A stretch of 64,000 nt of DNA from Aspidiotus rigidus. Its lineage: Eukaryota > Arthropoda > Insecta > Hemiptera > Diaspididae. The notes under the pieces were generated by a model. That model was given only the letters and a program-made list of their open reading frames with translations. It searched no databases and was not told the DNA's origin. Below, piece by piece: positions 9,422 to 21,470 of this stretch (position 1 is its first letter; each line of letters begins with the position of its first letter). The stretch is taken from NCBI GenBank assembly GCA_035079385.1, contig JAVHKY010000016.1, forward strand, positions 6,743,501-6,807,500, written 5' to 3'. The translations under genes were made by a program, and so were the position numbers.

Positions 9422-11003
9422 ATTTAGTCAATGACATTAAATTTTCGTTTATCTTGGATGCATACAAAGAATCTTCAAGTACTTTCACTTCATTGTTTGG
9501 TTCACATAGTATAGTTATATCTCCTCTTCCTTCAATAGGTATGTTTGCTGACTCACTCTCGTTTGCTCCTATAATATACTCGTTAAAAGTTTTCCTAAAT
9601 TTATGGAATACCTCGTCTGTATTGACCATATGTTTGTTTGCTGCGCTATCCATTAACCATGTGACAATAAGATTATTTTTAGCTTTACTCGATTGTTTAT
9701 GTTTCAAATGCGAACTTACCACAGCAATATGTGCATTAGCTTCGCACACTCCAGTTTTTCTTTGATATCTCACGGACGGTCTAGTTTGGTTTCCTCGTCC
9801 TGCTCGTCTGACTCTACCTGTTTGTACACGCCCCATAAAACGATTTGAAGTTCGACGATGCCCCTGTCGTCCTCTCATAAATGATTGACCTCTCGTCACA
9901 ACGTTTTGTTTCCTCTCATTGTTTACAGCATTGTTTCGGTGTGGGCAATCTGCAGCGACATGTCCAGCATGTTGCTAACACTCGTAGCATTTTAGTTTGT
10001 AGACACATTCACTAGCCCCGTGTCCATACTCTCCACATGAAAAACAACGAGTTGAAGGTTTAAAATACCCTGTCCTATAAGCTACGTTTGGGCATCCTCC
10101 TCGTGTTCTTTTTCGATAACGAGAGTAGAAAGTCGTCGTATATGGTTCCCATTTTTCCATTGTATTTGTTTTTTCCTTCGAACTTGCCTCCATTGCTGCT
10201 GTAAAATTTTTCATTTCATCCAAATTTACTTTCCCTCGAGACATTACAATTGTTTCAAGTTTGGGACACACACCTTTCATAACATTTAGGTAACAGTCGC
10301 TTTTCTCTTCATCTGTCATGGCTTGGCTAGGTCATCAAACATTAGATCGAATTCGTGTACTGGTTTCTTTAAGTTATATTCGAGATTATGAATCGTTTTT
10401 CTTAGGGTCGCCGAACCTATATTTTGCTCCGCCTGTTTCTGGTTCATCAATTTTTCTAAGATTTCTTTTTGGCTCTTTAATACCTATGACGTTTGTGTGG
10501 TACTGTGTGTCTATCTTAGTAATTATCAGAAATCAAGCCGCTCTCTTCCTGTCTTCCATTTCCTCATCGCTGAAAGTTTGACTCAGTTTCACTTTTTCGT
10601 CTACTACATCTAACAAGTTATTTTGGTTCAAGTCCTCCCGAAGTAGATCAAGCCATAGATCGAATCGACTTTTTTGCGTCAGTTTATAATCGACTTTTAA
10701 ATAACTTTTCCTATAGACGTAATTCGGGTAAGGATTATTGATGAAACCTGGTCCTTCACACTCATCATGGGACCGTACAACAACCGTATTACTAACCCCA
10801 GCATTACTCGACTCATTGTTTACTCGTATGTTTTCCGAAGAGGTAGCCGCTACCGCTGAAGTACACGGAATAACTTCCGGACTTACTGCTGGCGTAGTCG
10901 TATTTGTTTCTTTGAAATTTGCTGCAGGTGTTGCAGCCGATGCTACCGCCTCCATCAGGTTCCTTGTGACTTCGTTTGTCACCTCGTTAATAATTCGTTT
11001 CAA
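9405..11003 (-). pseudogene. Copia gag and protease region
   Basis: Three blocks. 10533-11003 is an N-terminal gag part, its frame lost near 10530. 9975-10319 continues gag with the zinc knuckle CFSCGEYGHGASEC. 9405-9974 carries the rest. A second knuckle, CYEC then GHVAADC, is interrupted by an in-frame TAG at 9975-9977. The basic RG-rich linker precedes a protease-like WLMDSAANKHMV, where the copia DSG is DSA. The protease frame ends at 9405, inside sequence that switches straight to the RT region. The pre-integrase and integrase domains are absent. Confidence 0.8.
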
Positions 11004-11061
11004 CTGGCTTGGGGTTAATCCTCGTGTCGGTTGTGGTACCTTTTGTTTTCGAGAAATTTAA

Positions 11062-12289
11062 CGTCCCCGCCTCCCAGAAGCACTCGTTCTCGCACTCGCA
11101 GTACTAGGATCCTAAAATAGTATGAAATAACGTTAAATAAAGTAACGGATACTTCACTTGTAGATCACATTTTGCCCGTCGTGTTCATCTCTTTTCATTC
11201 ATTTTCGCTCATATAAATTCTCATTGAAATACATCACTCGTTGCAGAAGTTATCCTTTTGTCACTTACTCGGACATTTTGGGGTACGTCACCATTTTCAC
11301 CATTTTCAGCGTTTTCATTTTCCATATTTTCGTTATCGATTGATTGCACCTTTTAAAATAGAAAGACAGATTGAAATACATCTCAATTGCATACCGAACG
11401 CAAGTGCTGCAATGATCTGTAATTCTTCCCAAATAAACGAGAGATACACCGGAAGCAAGTTTCTCTACTCGTCTACTTGTCACTGCCCTCTTAATTTCTA
11501 ATATTTCATCGTTACTTCTCAACATTCAAGCGAGGCTCACTCGTTTAGAAATTATCAATGATTATATTATCTGCCTCCTTGGTCACCGAACGCAAGTAAC
11601 CTCAAACGCAGATATTTACGCCTAAGGTTTCCATTGTTTTGGAACGCTCAAAGCAACTTTCACCTTTGCGAATCACTTTTTTTTTGGCCATTCTACAAAA
11701 ATGAATCTACTTGTATCTCTCGTTTCAAGTAGTTAGCTGTTACTTACAGTATTATTCATTATCGAATTTCCGCAAGAAAAAAAATCTTCGTAAAATCTCT
11801 CGTCAGGATCAGGATTCAATTTGTCGTTATCTCTTTTCTTCAATTTAGCGGGTATGAAGAAAAAAAATCTCTATTAATTAGATGTGCCTTATGTTTCATA
11901 GCCATCTGTTAATTAGAAATTTCAGTTTCCGTCTTCTTAATTGCAGGGCAATTTAAAGTTCATATTCATCGCATATTTTAAGTTTCAAACATCGCAAGTT
12001 TCAAACGTTTCAAACATTATGACGTTTTGTTTTTACCATATTCGTGGGGGGTTGCTAGCATTATTACGAGTATACTCGAGCTACATCTAACTACGCGCAT
12101 ATTATCTAGGCTGATATTACTCACCAAATTCTTGTAGATTTTGTCTACATTACTTAATATGTCATAATGACACCCTGATGATTTGTCTTTTTGGCCTCTC
12201 GAAGATGCCGTCAATGTACGTACGTGTACTTCACCCGATTAATTTGCCGTAAATCCTCATTGGCTTTGCTGGATACCAGCAGAAGTAGT
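11062..12289 (-). other. Copia leader, noncoding
   Basis: The 1.2 kb between the primer-binding site and the gag region hold only short ORFs. No domain recognised. Confidence 0.5.
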
Positions 12290-12302
12290 CGTTCTGCCAC
12301 CA
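12290..12302 (-). promoter_or_regulatory. Copia primer-binding site
   Basis: TGGTGGCAGAACG on the reverse strand starts exactly at the inner LTR edge. The leading TGG pairs with a tRNA CCA end. It resembles copia sites that use initiator tRNA-Met. Confidence 0.6.
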
Positions 12303-12467
12303 TATGGACAAAGATGGTTCTTGAGGTAGATCCACGGAGTCTTCAAGTATTAAATAAGAACACTTAGTCTCTGTCGTACGTCTTGTATATTACTCTCTTC
12401 TCAAATTAACATCGTCATTACTCTTATATTATAATTTCCATGGTTATCTTAAATGATATTGCCAACA
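12303..12467 (-). repeat. 5' LTR of the copia element
   Basis: 165 bp, from TGTTGGCAATATC to TTTGTCCATA on the reverse strand, flanked by the ATAAT duplication. The end is CCATA rather than the usual CA in both LTRs. Confidence 0.88.
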
Positions 12468-12558
12468 ATAATGATCGCACAGCGATGAAACTTGGGGACA
12501 TTTTAGTATATGTGAACGTTCATCCATGGTATTTTTTTCAAAAAAAAAACATTCATAT

Positions 12559-13120
12559 TAACAGGGAACCTGTTTTATGGGGGGCTAATTGAGAAATCTG
12601 GCGTGCGCCGTGCGCCGTCCAGCGAAAAACTTAGAAAAATTTCGACTCGAGAATATATGATAGGAGGGGGACTTAGAAAGAATTTCGACCCTCGAGCCAT
12701 ATATGATAGGAGAGGGACTTAGTAAGAATTTCGACCCTCGAGCCATATATGATAGGAGGGGGACTTGGAAAAATTTCGACTCTCGAGTCATATATGATAG
12801 GAGAGGGACTTAGAAAAAATTTCGAATCTGAAGCTATATATGATAGAAGAGGGACTTGGAAAACTTTTGACTCTCGAGCTATATATGATAGGAGACAAAT
12901 TTTCCCAAGTCTTCCTCCTATCATAAATAGCTCGAGATTTGAGAAAAACTTGGACTTTCAAACTATACTATACTAGGCTTATTTTACGTCTAGGCCTTCT
13001 TTATACTAGCTTTATCTAGGTCTAGGCTTCCTTGAATTTTCAATAGCAAATCCTATTTGACTCATAAAACAGGTTCCCTGCGTTCCTCGTTTAACTTCGT
13101 TAAGGAAGCCGTCGTTTTTT
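12559..13120. mobile_element. MITE family A/B, copy 2
   Basis: Left short end AACAGGGAACCTGTTTTATG at 12560. Right long end from CATAAAACAGGTTCCCTGCG (13065) through CGTTTAACTTCGTTAAGGAA to about 13120. The interior is six units of the 45-bp minisatellite (TCGAGCCATATATGATAGG type), then CTAGG repeats. The undisrupted sequence in the opposite arm (reverse strand, near 14740) shows that the insertion includes the 45-bp extension of the long end. Confidence 0.75.
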
Positions 13121-15012
13121 TCCATAGTTTCTAGCTATAACAAAACTTCAAACTTGAATTTAAAAAAAATTTCGAGGGGGGAGGCACCTGGGGAAAATCA
13201 TTCATTTGAAGCGCCATACCCTCTACTACAACATACATGAGTACCATAGTCCTAATCAATATTTAATGAATTTCTGTGATTTTTCCATGAACATAGAGGG
13301 ATGAACGATGACTGCTACCGCAATAGACCGCGAGAAATCAATGGTCAATGTTCGAGGTGAAAAATACGCACTCCTCCATGAGATGAAATGGGAATGTTGA
13401 TAGACCAAAAATATATTTTTAGTATTTCGTTTATCGATTTGGTCAATTCTTATGTAAACATGTCCACCGATTAGGTGGAGTACCTTAGATTGAGAAAAAT
13501 AGTTGAAAAATTCTCGAGTCGCTGGAACAGTCTGAAAATAGAAGAGAAGTGAGATAATCCACTTTTTCACCCTGGAGGACCGTGAGTTTTGGTATTTCAT
13601 TCATCAAATAGGTCAGTTCTCACGTAAACATGTTCGCCGAGTTTGAAAAAAATAGTCAAAAAATTCTCCAGCCGCTGTAATGGTCTGGAAATGACAATAA
13701 ATCGGGGAAATCCACTTTTTCACCCTGGAGAATCGTGAGTTTTGTTATTTCATTCCACATTCCGTTGAATTCTTATGTAAACAATCATGTCCGCTGAGTT
13801 TGAAAAAAAGAGTCAAAAAATTCTCCAGTTCCTAGGATGCCCTGGAAATAGTAAAAACTCCAGGTAATTCACTTTTCCAACATGGAAAACCGGATCTTTC
13901 ATATTCTGTTTATCGATAAGGTCAATTCTTATGTAAATACATCCGCCGAGTTAGTCAATAAATTCTCCAGTTGCCGGAACGGTCTAGAAATACCAAGAAT
14001 TAATTAATTTGTCCGGACGGATTATATAAATAGAAAGTCGAATATGTCCGGCACTGCCATCCAAAATTTGAAGAAAAATTCAAAAAATAAACAAATAAAT
14101 GATTTATTTATTTATTTATTATTTAAAAACCCGACTAATTTTTGTCATTTCCAGAACGTTCCAGCGACTGGAGAATTTTTTGACTATTTTTTTCAAACTC
14201 GGCGAACATATTTACGTGAGAACTGACCTATTTGATGAATGAAATACCAAAACTCACGGTCCTCCAGGGTGAAAAAGTGGATTATCTCACTTCTCTTCTA
14301 TTTTCAGACTGTTCCAGCGACTGGAGAATTTTTCAACTATTTTTCTCAATCTAACGTACTCCACCTAATCGGTGGACATGTTTACATAAGAATTGACCAA
14401 ATCGATAAACGAAATACTAAAAATATATTTTTGGTCTATCAACATTCCCATTTCATCTCATGGAGGAGTGCGTATTTTTCACCTCGAACATTGACCATTG
14501 ATTTCTCGCGGTCTATTGCGGTAGCAGTCATCGTTCATCCCATTATATTCATGGAAAAATCACAGAAATTCATTAAATATTGATTTTTTTGGGAATGTTG
14601 CACCTCACCGAGGACTATGGTACTCATGTATATTGTAGTAGAGAGTATGGCGCTTGAAATGAATGATTTTTCCCAGGTGCCTCCCCCTTCTAAATTTTTT
14701 TAAATTCAAGTTTGAAGTTTTGTTATAGCTAGAAACTAGGGAAAATACGAATGTTTTTTTTTGAAAAGAATACCATGGATGAACGTTCACATAATACTAA
14801 AATGTCCTCAAGTTTCATCGCTGTGCGATCATTATTGGCTGAGATATAGCCATTTGGATTTTAGGCCTAAAAATCACTCTGCAGCCCATGTGGGCGAGCA
14901 GATGAGTCCAATTTTTTGGATTTCGAGTTTTCTCATTGGGGACAACATTTTGACGGACATTTGAAACATTTTCCGACCAAGGCCATTTCCTCCCCCCCCC
15001 CTTACACGGCTA
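13121..15012. repeat. Inverted arms and loop of the composite element
   Basis: 13121-13690 and 14150-14720 are inverted copies at high identity. Each contains the same 114-codon open frame (13256-13600 minus, 14239-14583 plus). Open reading in both arms reflects duplication rather than demonstrated coding. The middle contains four degenerate units of about 150 bp. Confidence 0.8.
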
Positions 15013-15124
15013 GAGCCTTTCTTCATTTTTTTGTATTTTGGTATTCGCATTGCGGGCCACAGGAAAAGCTTCCGCGGACCACATGCGGCCCGCGGGCCGC
15101 GGGTTGCCCATGCCTGCTCTAGAG

Positions 15125-15993
15125 CTTACAGTGTGGTCACTGTTACATCTCTTCTCCTTAGGGTCGGTGCGTATTCACCAACTGATATTATGAAAAACAG
15201 TTTTTCCTTCTTTTTCCCTGCCGTCTCATTTTTCTGTACCTTAGACGTATTACATGCTTTGGGGTGCATGGATGATTGACAGAAGTATGTTAGGTCATCG
15301 TGTAGTTGTCAGCTGTACAGTGCTCTGAACTACATTGCTTCTTAGCTTATTTCTTCATCATTTTGCCGGTATAATTCTTACCCCTCTCCTTCTCAGCCGT
15401 CTAAATGAATAGTTTTCATGAAGATAGGTGCGCGCACCACGACGTTACAGCTTGTTATCAATTCCCAACAATTAACCCTAAATTGATCTGAAATATAACT
15501 ATATAAATCAATAAGGACACATGATAATGTGTTTTTGATAATGCACATCAATGACTTACGTGTTTGGCTTCATCTAGTTTTGATAACATCACTCTCCTCA
15601 ATAATTGCGCGCCTCTGTTCTGCAAGAATATAAATTCTCGAGCAGTTGTTACATTGTAGATTGTACAATTTGTACCTCCCACTCAATGGAAAAATCCCGC
15701 TTTGCAATAACGTTCACAAATATCAGGCATTATTTTACCACTTTCTTGTCTTCTGTCTACCACTCTATAGGCACAGTACATGCTAAAATTTTCACAGAAG
15801 TTTCAATAAAAATAAAAGATTCCCATGTAAAAATAGAAAATACAGGCTACAGATAAATGGTATGACACTTTACTTTACACGTTTTCCACGGATACTCTGT
15901 TTTGAATAGATATTAAGTTACTGTCCCTGGATGAATTTTTTATGGTGAACTGTATAATTTTATATTTTAATGTTTTTTGCTTTTACTTTATAG
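15125..15993. other. Intron 1, distal part: nothing seen
   Basis: No repeat, domain or RNA gene recognised. Short unrelated ORFs only. Confidence 0.5.
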
Positions 15994-16025
15994 AATCATA
16001 TCCTCTGAATCCAGAAATCCTGAAG
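15994..16025 (+). CDS. Exon 2 (32 nt)
   Basis: A pyrimidine-rich stretch, TTTTGCTTTTACTTTATAG, gives the acceptor. The exon reads, after completing the Glu codon from exon 1, ESYPLNPEILK, and ends at the donor GTGAGT (phase 0). At 32 nt it is a microexon. The phase fit with exon 1 and exon 3 is the main support. Confidence 0.55.
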
Positions 16026-17458
16026 GTGAGTCTTTTTTATCCCATTTTCTTCTCATTTTCAAGTAGTTGTGAGTACAGATATGCAATTTATTATGTTTAT
16101 CATTGGTCATTAGCCATGGAAAAGCATTTATAAAAGAAAAAATACAAGAAAGTTGGAATCTGGCACAACATTATGCTGAGAACGTGCATCATTTAATTAT
16201 TCATCTCATTTTTTGTGAGGTTTTTCGTTCCAAGGCTTTAGACTCCAAAAACAAAATATCCTACTAAGTTTTTCAAACTTTCTCTCAATAAACCTTTGAC
16301 ACTAAACCCTCTACTCTGCCTATTGGTAGGTATTTTAACCTTGGACCCTCGCCACAGCCTACGTCATAATAAGGCCGAAATAGGAAACCGCGCAGTGGAT
16401 TCGTTCGCAAAGGACGTTTTGGTGTACAACAGCGCAGTGAGGCTGTATAAAGGTCGTACCGCTCTTTGTCCCCTATCACATTCTTAATTTTCAATTGATG
16501 ATTACTCGTTTTGTGCTACACCAATTTTGCTGAAATCCGACTCAAGCAATAGAAAATTGTATACTCTTTGGATTATCTTCTGTCCGGTTACTTCAAAAAT
16601 CCCTTTCTATCTGCGTAACAAACAAAATATTCGAATTTCCCAGTTTTTTCCCATAAGCATCTTTAATTCCATATCCAACGATTTTGGAGTGTGACATTGT
16701 GACATCGCGACTATCCAGCCTTATATGACGTATAAGCCGTGCCCTCGTCCACCCTACTATCCGCTCAGATCTTACAGAAGTCTCCGAGGAGAACGACAGC
16801 ACCTACATCAATGGCATCAAGAACCTTACTCAAGAAAGTCCGAACATTTACTTTTCGAATTTGTCGCAGGAAGTTTGGAAAAATCAAACTTCTAGAAATT
16901 TCACTTTAATACACAAAGAAACGTTCCTTCCATAAGAACCATTTTTAAAACCAAAATATCACATATTCGTACGTAATCATAATGAAAGCCCCAATCACTC
17001 GCATCTTGCTCCAATTGTTACAGAGAAAATTTTAAGTGAGCACATTTTCCCATACGCCCTACTCTAATCGTTCCACTTCCCAAACCCTCAAAAATGACAC
17101 TGACACCATCTCCATTACAATTTGATACCTCCGCCTTACCAACTTCATTTCACCCATATAATTCTTCACATCCCTCTACTATTTCAAACATCCCCCCCCC
17201 CAGTAGATCTAAAAGTATTTTGTTCTCTAATGCACTGCAATTTTCTGGGTTAATTACTTCAATTTTATTCTCAATTACTTGTACATATATGTGAAGTGAA
17301 ATGTAAATTTATGGGTACATCCGAGGTGATAGCTCCTAAGTAACTTCAAATACTCGTTGAATAAATAAATAAATTATAATGAATGCATTGGCTCTGACTT
17401 TTTACTTTTTATTAACCTTTGTGCGCGTGCCTTTTCTAACAATTAAATTTTTTTTCAG
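16026..17458. other. Intron 2: nothing recognised
   Basis: AT-rich, with short ORFs on both strands and no TE terminus or domain that I recognise. Confidence 0.5.
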
Positions 17459-17521
17459 TATGACCAGTACATGAAGGATTTTGAGACCACAGGCCGACAA
17501 TTGAAACGAGAAAAGAACAAA
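17459..17521 (+). CDS. Exon 3 (63 nt)
   Basis: Strong acceptor AATTTTTTTTCAG. The exon is 21 whole codons, YDQYMKDFETTGRQLKREK plus NK, with donor GTGAGT at 17522. Phase 0 to 0. It is charged and helix-prone with a mixed K/R/E tail. Immediately downstream is the (TAA)n tract at the LINE tail. Confidence 0.58.
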
Positions 17522-17546
17522 GTGAGTATTTGAAGTAATTCTTAAT

Positions 17547-17798
<252 letters not shown>

Positions 17799-20268
17799 CA
17801 TAATGGAGTAGGTGCGGGTTGCGTATGCATTTAATATTGTTTCCTCCAACACCGGAATCGACCCTTTCGGGTATAACTTCAGTGAAGGAGGAATCTCCTA
17901 CGCGAACCCCCTCTTCTACTCGGCAACTGCCAAGTTGCTTTGGCAACCGCCAAGCTGCGATGCCCCCCTGGCACGCACAAAAAAGAAAACAGCACTAGAG
18001 AACACACTCACATCACAAAAACGACACTATCACATCACATCAGGCGTAATAAGTCGCTGTTGCGTGAATCTCACTGTATGGTGCTCGTTAGACATATTCG
18101 TATGAACAGTTCACCGGAATAGAGGACGCGGAGCAACCATATAAACGCGAGATTCTTTCAACAACTATAAAGGCCCTAACAATCTGGATGGTATCCTTCT
18201 TCCTCTTCTTCCTGCAGATCTGGATGTTGATGGTACACAGGTGTTGAGTAGGCCATAGCGTGGTTCTGCATTTGCCTATTCCATTCCTGGTCCATCTTCC
18301 TCTTCATGATGGTGGCCGCAAATGCAGACACCTGGTTCCATGCTTCTTCGGAACCTAGCATGGTGGGTACCAGGCTACTCGGGTCGAGCGCTTCATCTAT
18401 CCCGATCTCTTGGAGAGACCGACTAAGCTCGTCCCGCTCACGCCTCCACGCCTCACACTCAAATAAGGTGTGTTGTGGTCCATCATCCCGCCCTTGGTTA
18501 CAGTGCGAACACGTTGCCTGCTCAACTTTCCTTAACTTCTCGTGAAGGTACTTGTTGAAGCAGCCATGGCCGCTTAACACCTGCGTCAGGTGAAAGTTCA
18601 GCTGACCATGGTGTCGGTTCATCCACTCATCAAGGTCGCGTATTAGCACACGGGTTGTCCATGTACCCAGCTCACTCTGGGCAATTCTTTCTTTCCACTT
18701 TACAAGCAAGGAGCGCCTGGCTTCCTGCTTGACCCGTAAAGCTTCTCGGTTGGTCGTCGTTCTCTTCTTTGCTTCGAACACCACCGCTCTCTCCTCAGCA
18801 AGGAGCTCGATTGGTGGTGAACGTGCTAATACACAAAGAGCCTCCGTCGAGACAGTGCGGTAGGCACTAACACACCTCAGCGCAGCTCTTCGTTGGATCT
18901 TTACCATCTCTCTTCTTCGGTATGGTATCTTCGTGCAGTCGGCCCATACTGGCGCACCATATAGGAGGATCGACAAGGCGGTGCTCATCATGATCCTTCT
19001 CCTTGCTTCTCTCGGTCCTCCCAGGTTCCTCATAAGGCGGCTTAGGTATCCAACTACCCGGCCCGCCTTTTCCGCTGCCATCAGGAAATGGTGCCTGAAG
19101 GTCAGCGTTGAGTCAAACCAGATGCCCAGGTATTTCATTTGCTTCTTGGTTTCAATTTCCACACCTCGCAGGCGAAAGGTGGGTGGCTTGAACTTCCGAC
19201 GGGTCGTGAATAAAATGGCCTCCGTCTTACTTGCTGCTAGTTCAAGTCCAGCCGACTCGATCCAACGCGTCACATCCTCTAGGGCCCGGTTTACCCTGCT
19301 CTCCACCGCTACAGTTGTTTCGGCAGTGCATACCACCAGGGTGTCATCCGCATAGCAGATAAGCTTAACCCCCGGTGGCAGCTTCACCTTAAAGATTCCG
19401 TTAAATGCGACGCACCACAAAAGCGGCCCAAGGACCGACCCCTGCGGCACCCCACAAGTAACAGGGCGCTTTACTGCACCAGCAGACGTCTCTGCTTGGA
19501 TTTCACGGCAGCTAAGATAGCTGCTGCTCATCCTGAGCAGGTATGCGGGCACTCCTGCGTTCACAAGAGCTTCCAATATCATCTTCCATGGAATTGAATT
19601 GAACGCATTTCTTATGTCGAGGCTGACGGCTGCGCAAAACTGGCGCATATCAATCGCTGACTTGGCTATCCTCTTCAGCCGGATCCCAGCATCTGATGTG
19701 CAGCGTCCAGTTTGAAAACTGTACTGGCTATCAGAGATTATATCTCTTTCCTTCAGATAGCTCTCCAAACGATTGGCTATCACTCTTTCTAAAAGTTTCC
19801 CAACATTGTCTAGCAGACAAAGTGGACGATAAGAGGATGGTAGACCAGGTGGTTTATCCTTCTTATCGATCAACGCTAGCCTGGCTTTCTTCCATCGCAC
19901 AGGGAACAGTGTTACCATTGGTGGTGGCTGCTGTGGGAACAAGCCATCAATGATTTGACCCACAACATCCGGCTCCATTCGGCTCATTGCTGAGAGGCCT
20001 TTGAGCTTCTTCAGCACTAACTTATAAGGCTTTCCAAATGGGTCGTCATCTGCCATCTCACATAGCTCTCGCCATGCAGCACTCTTGCTGTCCTTGATGG
20101 CCATCTTCAGCCTTTTACGAGCCAGCTGGTATTCGGGTGCAACCGCCCGCGCCCCTTCGCGGCCACTACTACGCTGGTATATCCGGCGCTGACGGTTGCA
20201 TTCTTTTCTCAATTCAGCAATCTTGTTGGTCCACCGGTAAACAGCCCTCCTCTTCTTTGGTGGACCTA
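17799..20268 (-). mobile_element. R1-clade non-LTR retrotransposon, 5' truncated
   Basis: Reverse-strand LINE containing the RT ORF and a 377-bp 3' UTR, ending in the microsatellite. The 5' side breaks off at about 20268, where the coding frame still reads GPPKKRRAVYRWTNKIAEL and then passes into the 45-bp minisatellite. The endonuclease domain is missing. Confidence 0.85.
18176..20267 (-). CDS. R1-clade LINE reverse transcriptase with C-terminal zinc knuckle
   Basis: RT for target-primed reverse transcription. Visible in order: SSYRPLCLLDNVGKLLERVI, SQYSFQTGRCTSDAG, VSLDIRNAFNSIPW, GVPQGSVLGPLLW, the catalytic CYADDTLVV, and KTEAILF followed by KYLGIWFDSTLTF. The C-terminus has CSHCNQG...HTLFEC, a CCHC knuckle of the kind found in R1/I-type elements, and ends in an acidic tract. 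The frame is open without stops for about 690 codons. Codons upstream of the Met at 20212 are in frame to the truncation at 20267, so the original protein was longer. Confidence 0.9.
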
Positions 20269-20576
20269 AAGTCCCCCTTCTATCATATATAGCTCGAGGG
20301 TCGAAATTTTTCCAAGTCCCCCTCCTATCATCTATAGCTCGAGAGTCGAAATTTTTCCAAGTCCCTCTCCTATCATGGCTCGAGAGTCGAAATTTTTCTA
20401 AGTCCCCCTTCTATCATATATAGCTCGAGGGTCGAAATTTTTCCAAGTCCCCCTTCTATCATATATAGCTCGAGAGTCGAAATTTTTCTAAGTCCCCCTT
20501 CTGTCATATATGGCTCGAGAGTCGAAATTTTTCTAAGTCCCCCTTCTGTCATATATAGCTCGAGAGTCGAAATTTT
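20268..20576. repeat. 45-bp minisatellite array, reverse orientation
   Basis: About seven units related to TCGAGCTATATATGATAGG plus AGGGGGACTTAGAAAAATTT, here on the reverse strand, between the LINE break and the MITE end at 20577. With the forward array after 20640 it forms a large inverted repeat. Confidence 0.9.
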
Positions 20577-21470
20577 AACAGGGAACCTGTTTTATGGGGG
20601 GCTATTTGAGAAATCTGCCGTCCGCCGTGCGCCGTCCAGCGAAAAACTTAGAAAAATTTCGACCCTCGAGCCATATATGATAGGAGAGGGACTTAGAAAA
20701 ATTTCGACTCTCGAGCTATATATGATAGGAGGGGGACTTAGAAAAATTTCGACTCTCGAGCTATATATGATAGGAGGGGGACTTAGAAAAAATTTCGACT
20801 CTCGAGCTATAGATGATAGGAGGGGAACTTAGAAAAATTTCGACTCTCGAGCTATAGATGATAGGAGGGGGACTTGGAAAAATTTCGACTCTCGAGCTAT
20901 ATATGATAGGAGGGGGACTTAGAAAAATTTCGACTCTCGAGCCATATATGATAGGAGAGGGACTTAGAAAAATTTCGACTCTCGAGCTATATATGATAGA
21001 AGGGGGACTTAGAAAAATTTCGACTCTCGAGCTATATATGATAGGAGGGGGACTTAGAAAAATTTCGACTCTCGAGCTATATATGATAGGAGGGGGACTT
21101 AGAAAAATTTCGACTCTCGAGCTATATATGATAGGAGGGGGACTTAGAAAAAATTTCGACTCTCGAGCTATATATGATAGAAGGGGGACTTAGAAAAATT
21201 TCGACTCTCGAGCTATATATGATATCTCGAGCTATATATGATAGGAGGGGGACTTAGAAAAAATTTCGACTCTCGAGCTATATATGATAGAAGGGGGACT
21301 TAGAAAAATTTCGACTCTCGAGCTATATATGATAGGAGGGGGACTTAGAAAAATTTCGACTGTCGAGCTATATATGATCTAGGCTTCCTTGAATTTTCAA
21401 TACCAAATCTCATTCCAATCATAAAACAGGTTCCCTGCGTTCCTCGTTTAACTTCGTTAAGGAAGCCGTC
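20577..21470. mobile_element. MITE family A/B, copy 3, with long 45-bp minisatellite
   Basis: Starts AACAGGGAACCTGTTTTATG, continues with a GC-rich subterminal block (CCGTCCGCCGTGCGCCGTCC), then about sixteen 45-bp units on the forward strand. It ends in the long-type terminus CAGGTTCCCTGCGTTCCTCG and GTTTAACTTCGTTAAGGAAG. Since 45 is divisible by three, one frame stays open and encodes a 15-residue repeat, MIGGGLRKISTLELY. I regard this as a by-product of unit length. Confidence 0.8.

Larger units (their letters stand above)
7391..12467 (-). mobile_element. Ty1/copia retrotransposon, decayed, integrase deleted
   Basis: Complete insertion in reverse orientation. Direct LTRs lie at 7391-7555 and 12303-12467 and differ at three visible positions in 165 bp. 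A 5-bp duplication ATAAT sits at 7386-7390 and 12468-12472. The uninterrupted target is still present in the opposite arm of the host element near 14850 (reverse strand CCAATAATGATCGC), confirming the insertion. Gag, protease, RT and RNase H are recognisable but carry stops and frameshifts, and the integrase is missing. Confidence 0.92.
7001..15116. mobile_element. Large inverted-repeat element, probably non-autonomous hAT, with nested copia and MITE
   Basis: The right end reads (reverse strand) CAGGCATGGGCAACCCGCGG followed by a CGCGGGCCGC-rich stretch, a hAT terminus style I recognise. The octamer CTCTAGAG flanks both sides (6993-7000 and 15117-15124), as expected for an 8-bp hAT duplication. 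The left terminus (CAAGCTGCAAC) matches only weakly. Inside, a left arm (about 7207-7390, 12468-12555, 13121-13690) is inverted relative to a right arm (about 14150-15012), with high identity. The left arm is split by the copia element and by a MITE. The 13440-14000 loop has about 150-bp tandem units containing TCAATTCTTATGTAAA and AAATTCTCCAG. Confidence 0.5.

Noticed and set aside
12559..13120. Helitron identity for the family with a hairpin near one end
   Set aside because: No 5' TC or 3' CTRR end, and both ends share an inverted core, which Helitrons lack.
13256..14583. Matching 114-residue ORFs in opposite arms as a conserved protein
   Set aside because: They are the two arms of one inverted repeat. 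Similarity follows from recent duplication, and no domain is visible.
20858..21193. 111-residue ORF of 15-residue repeats as a repeat protein
   Set aside because: The unit is exactly 45 bp, so any stop-free unit stays open. The same units occur in noncoding MITE copies in both orientations.
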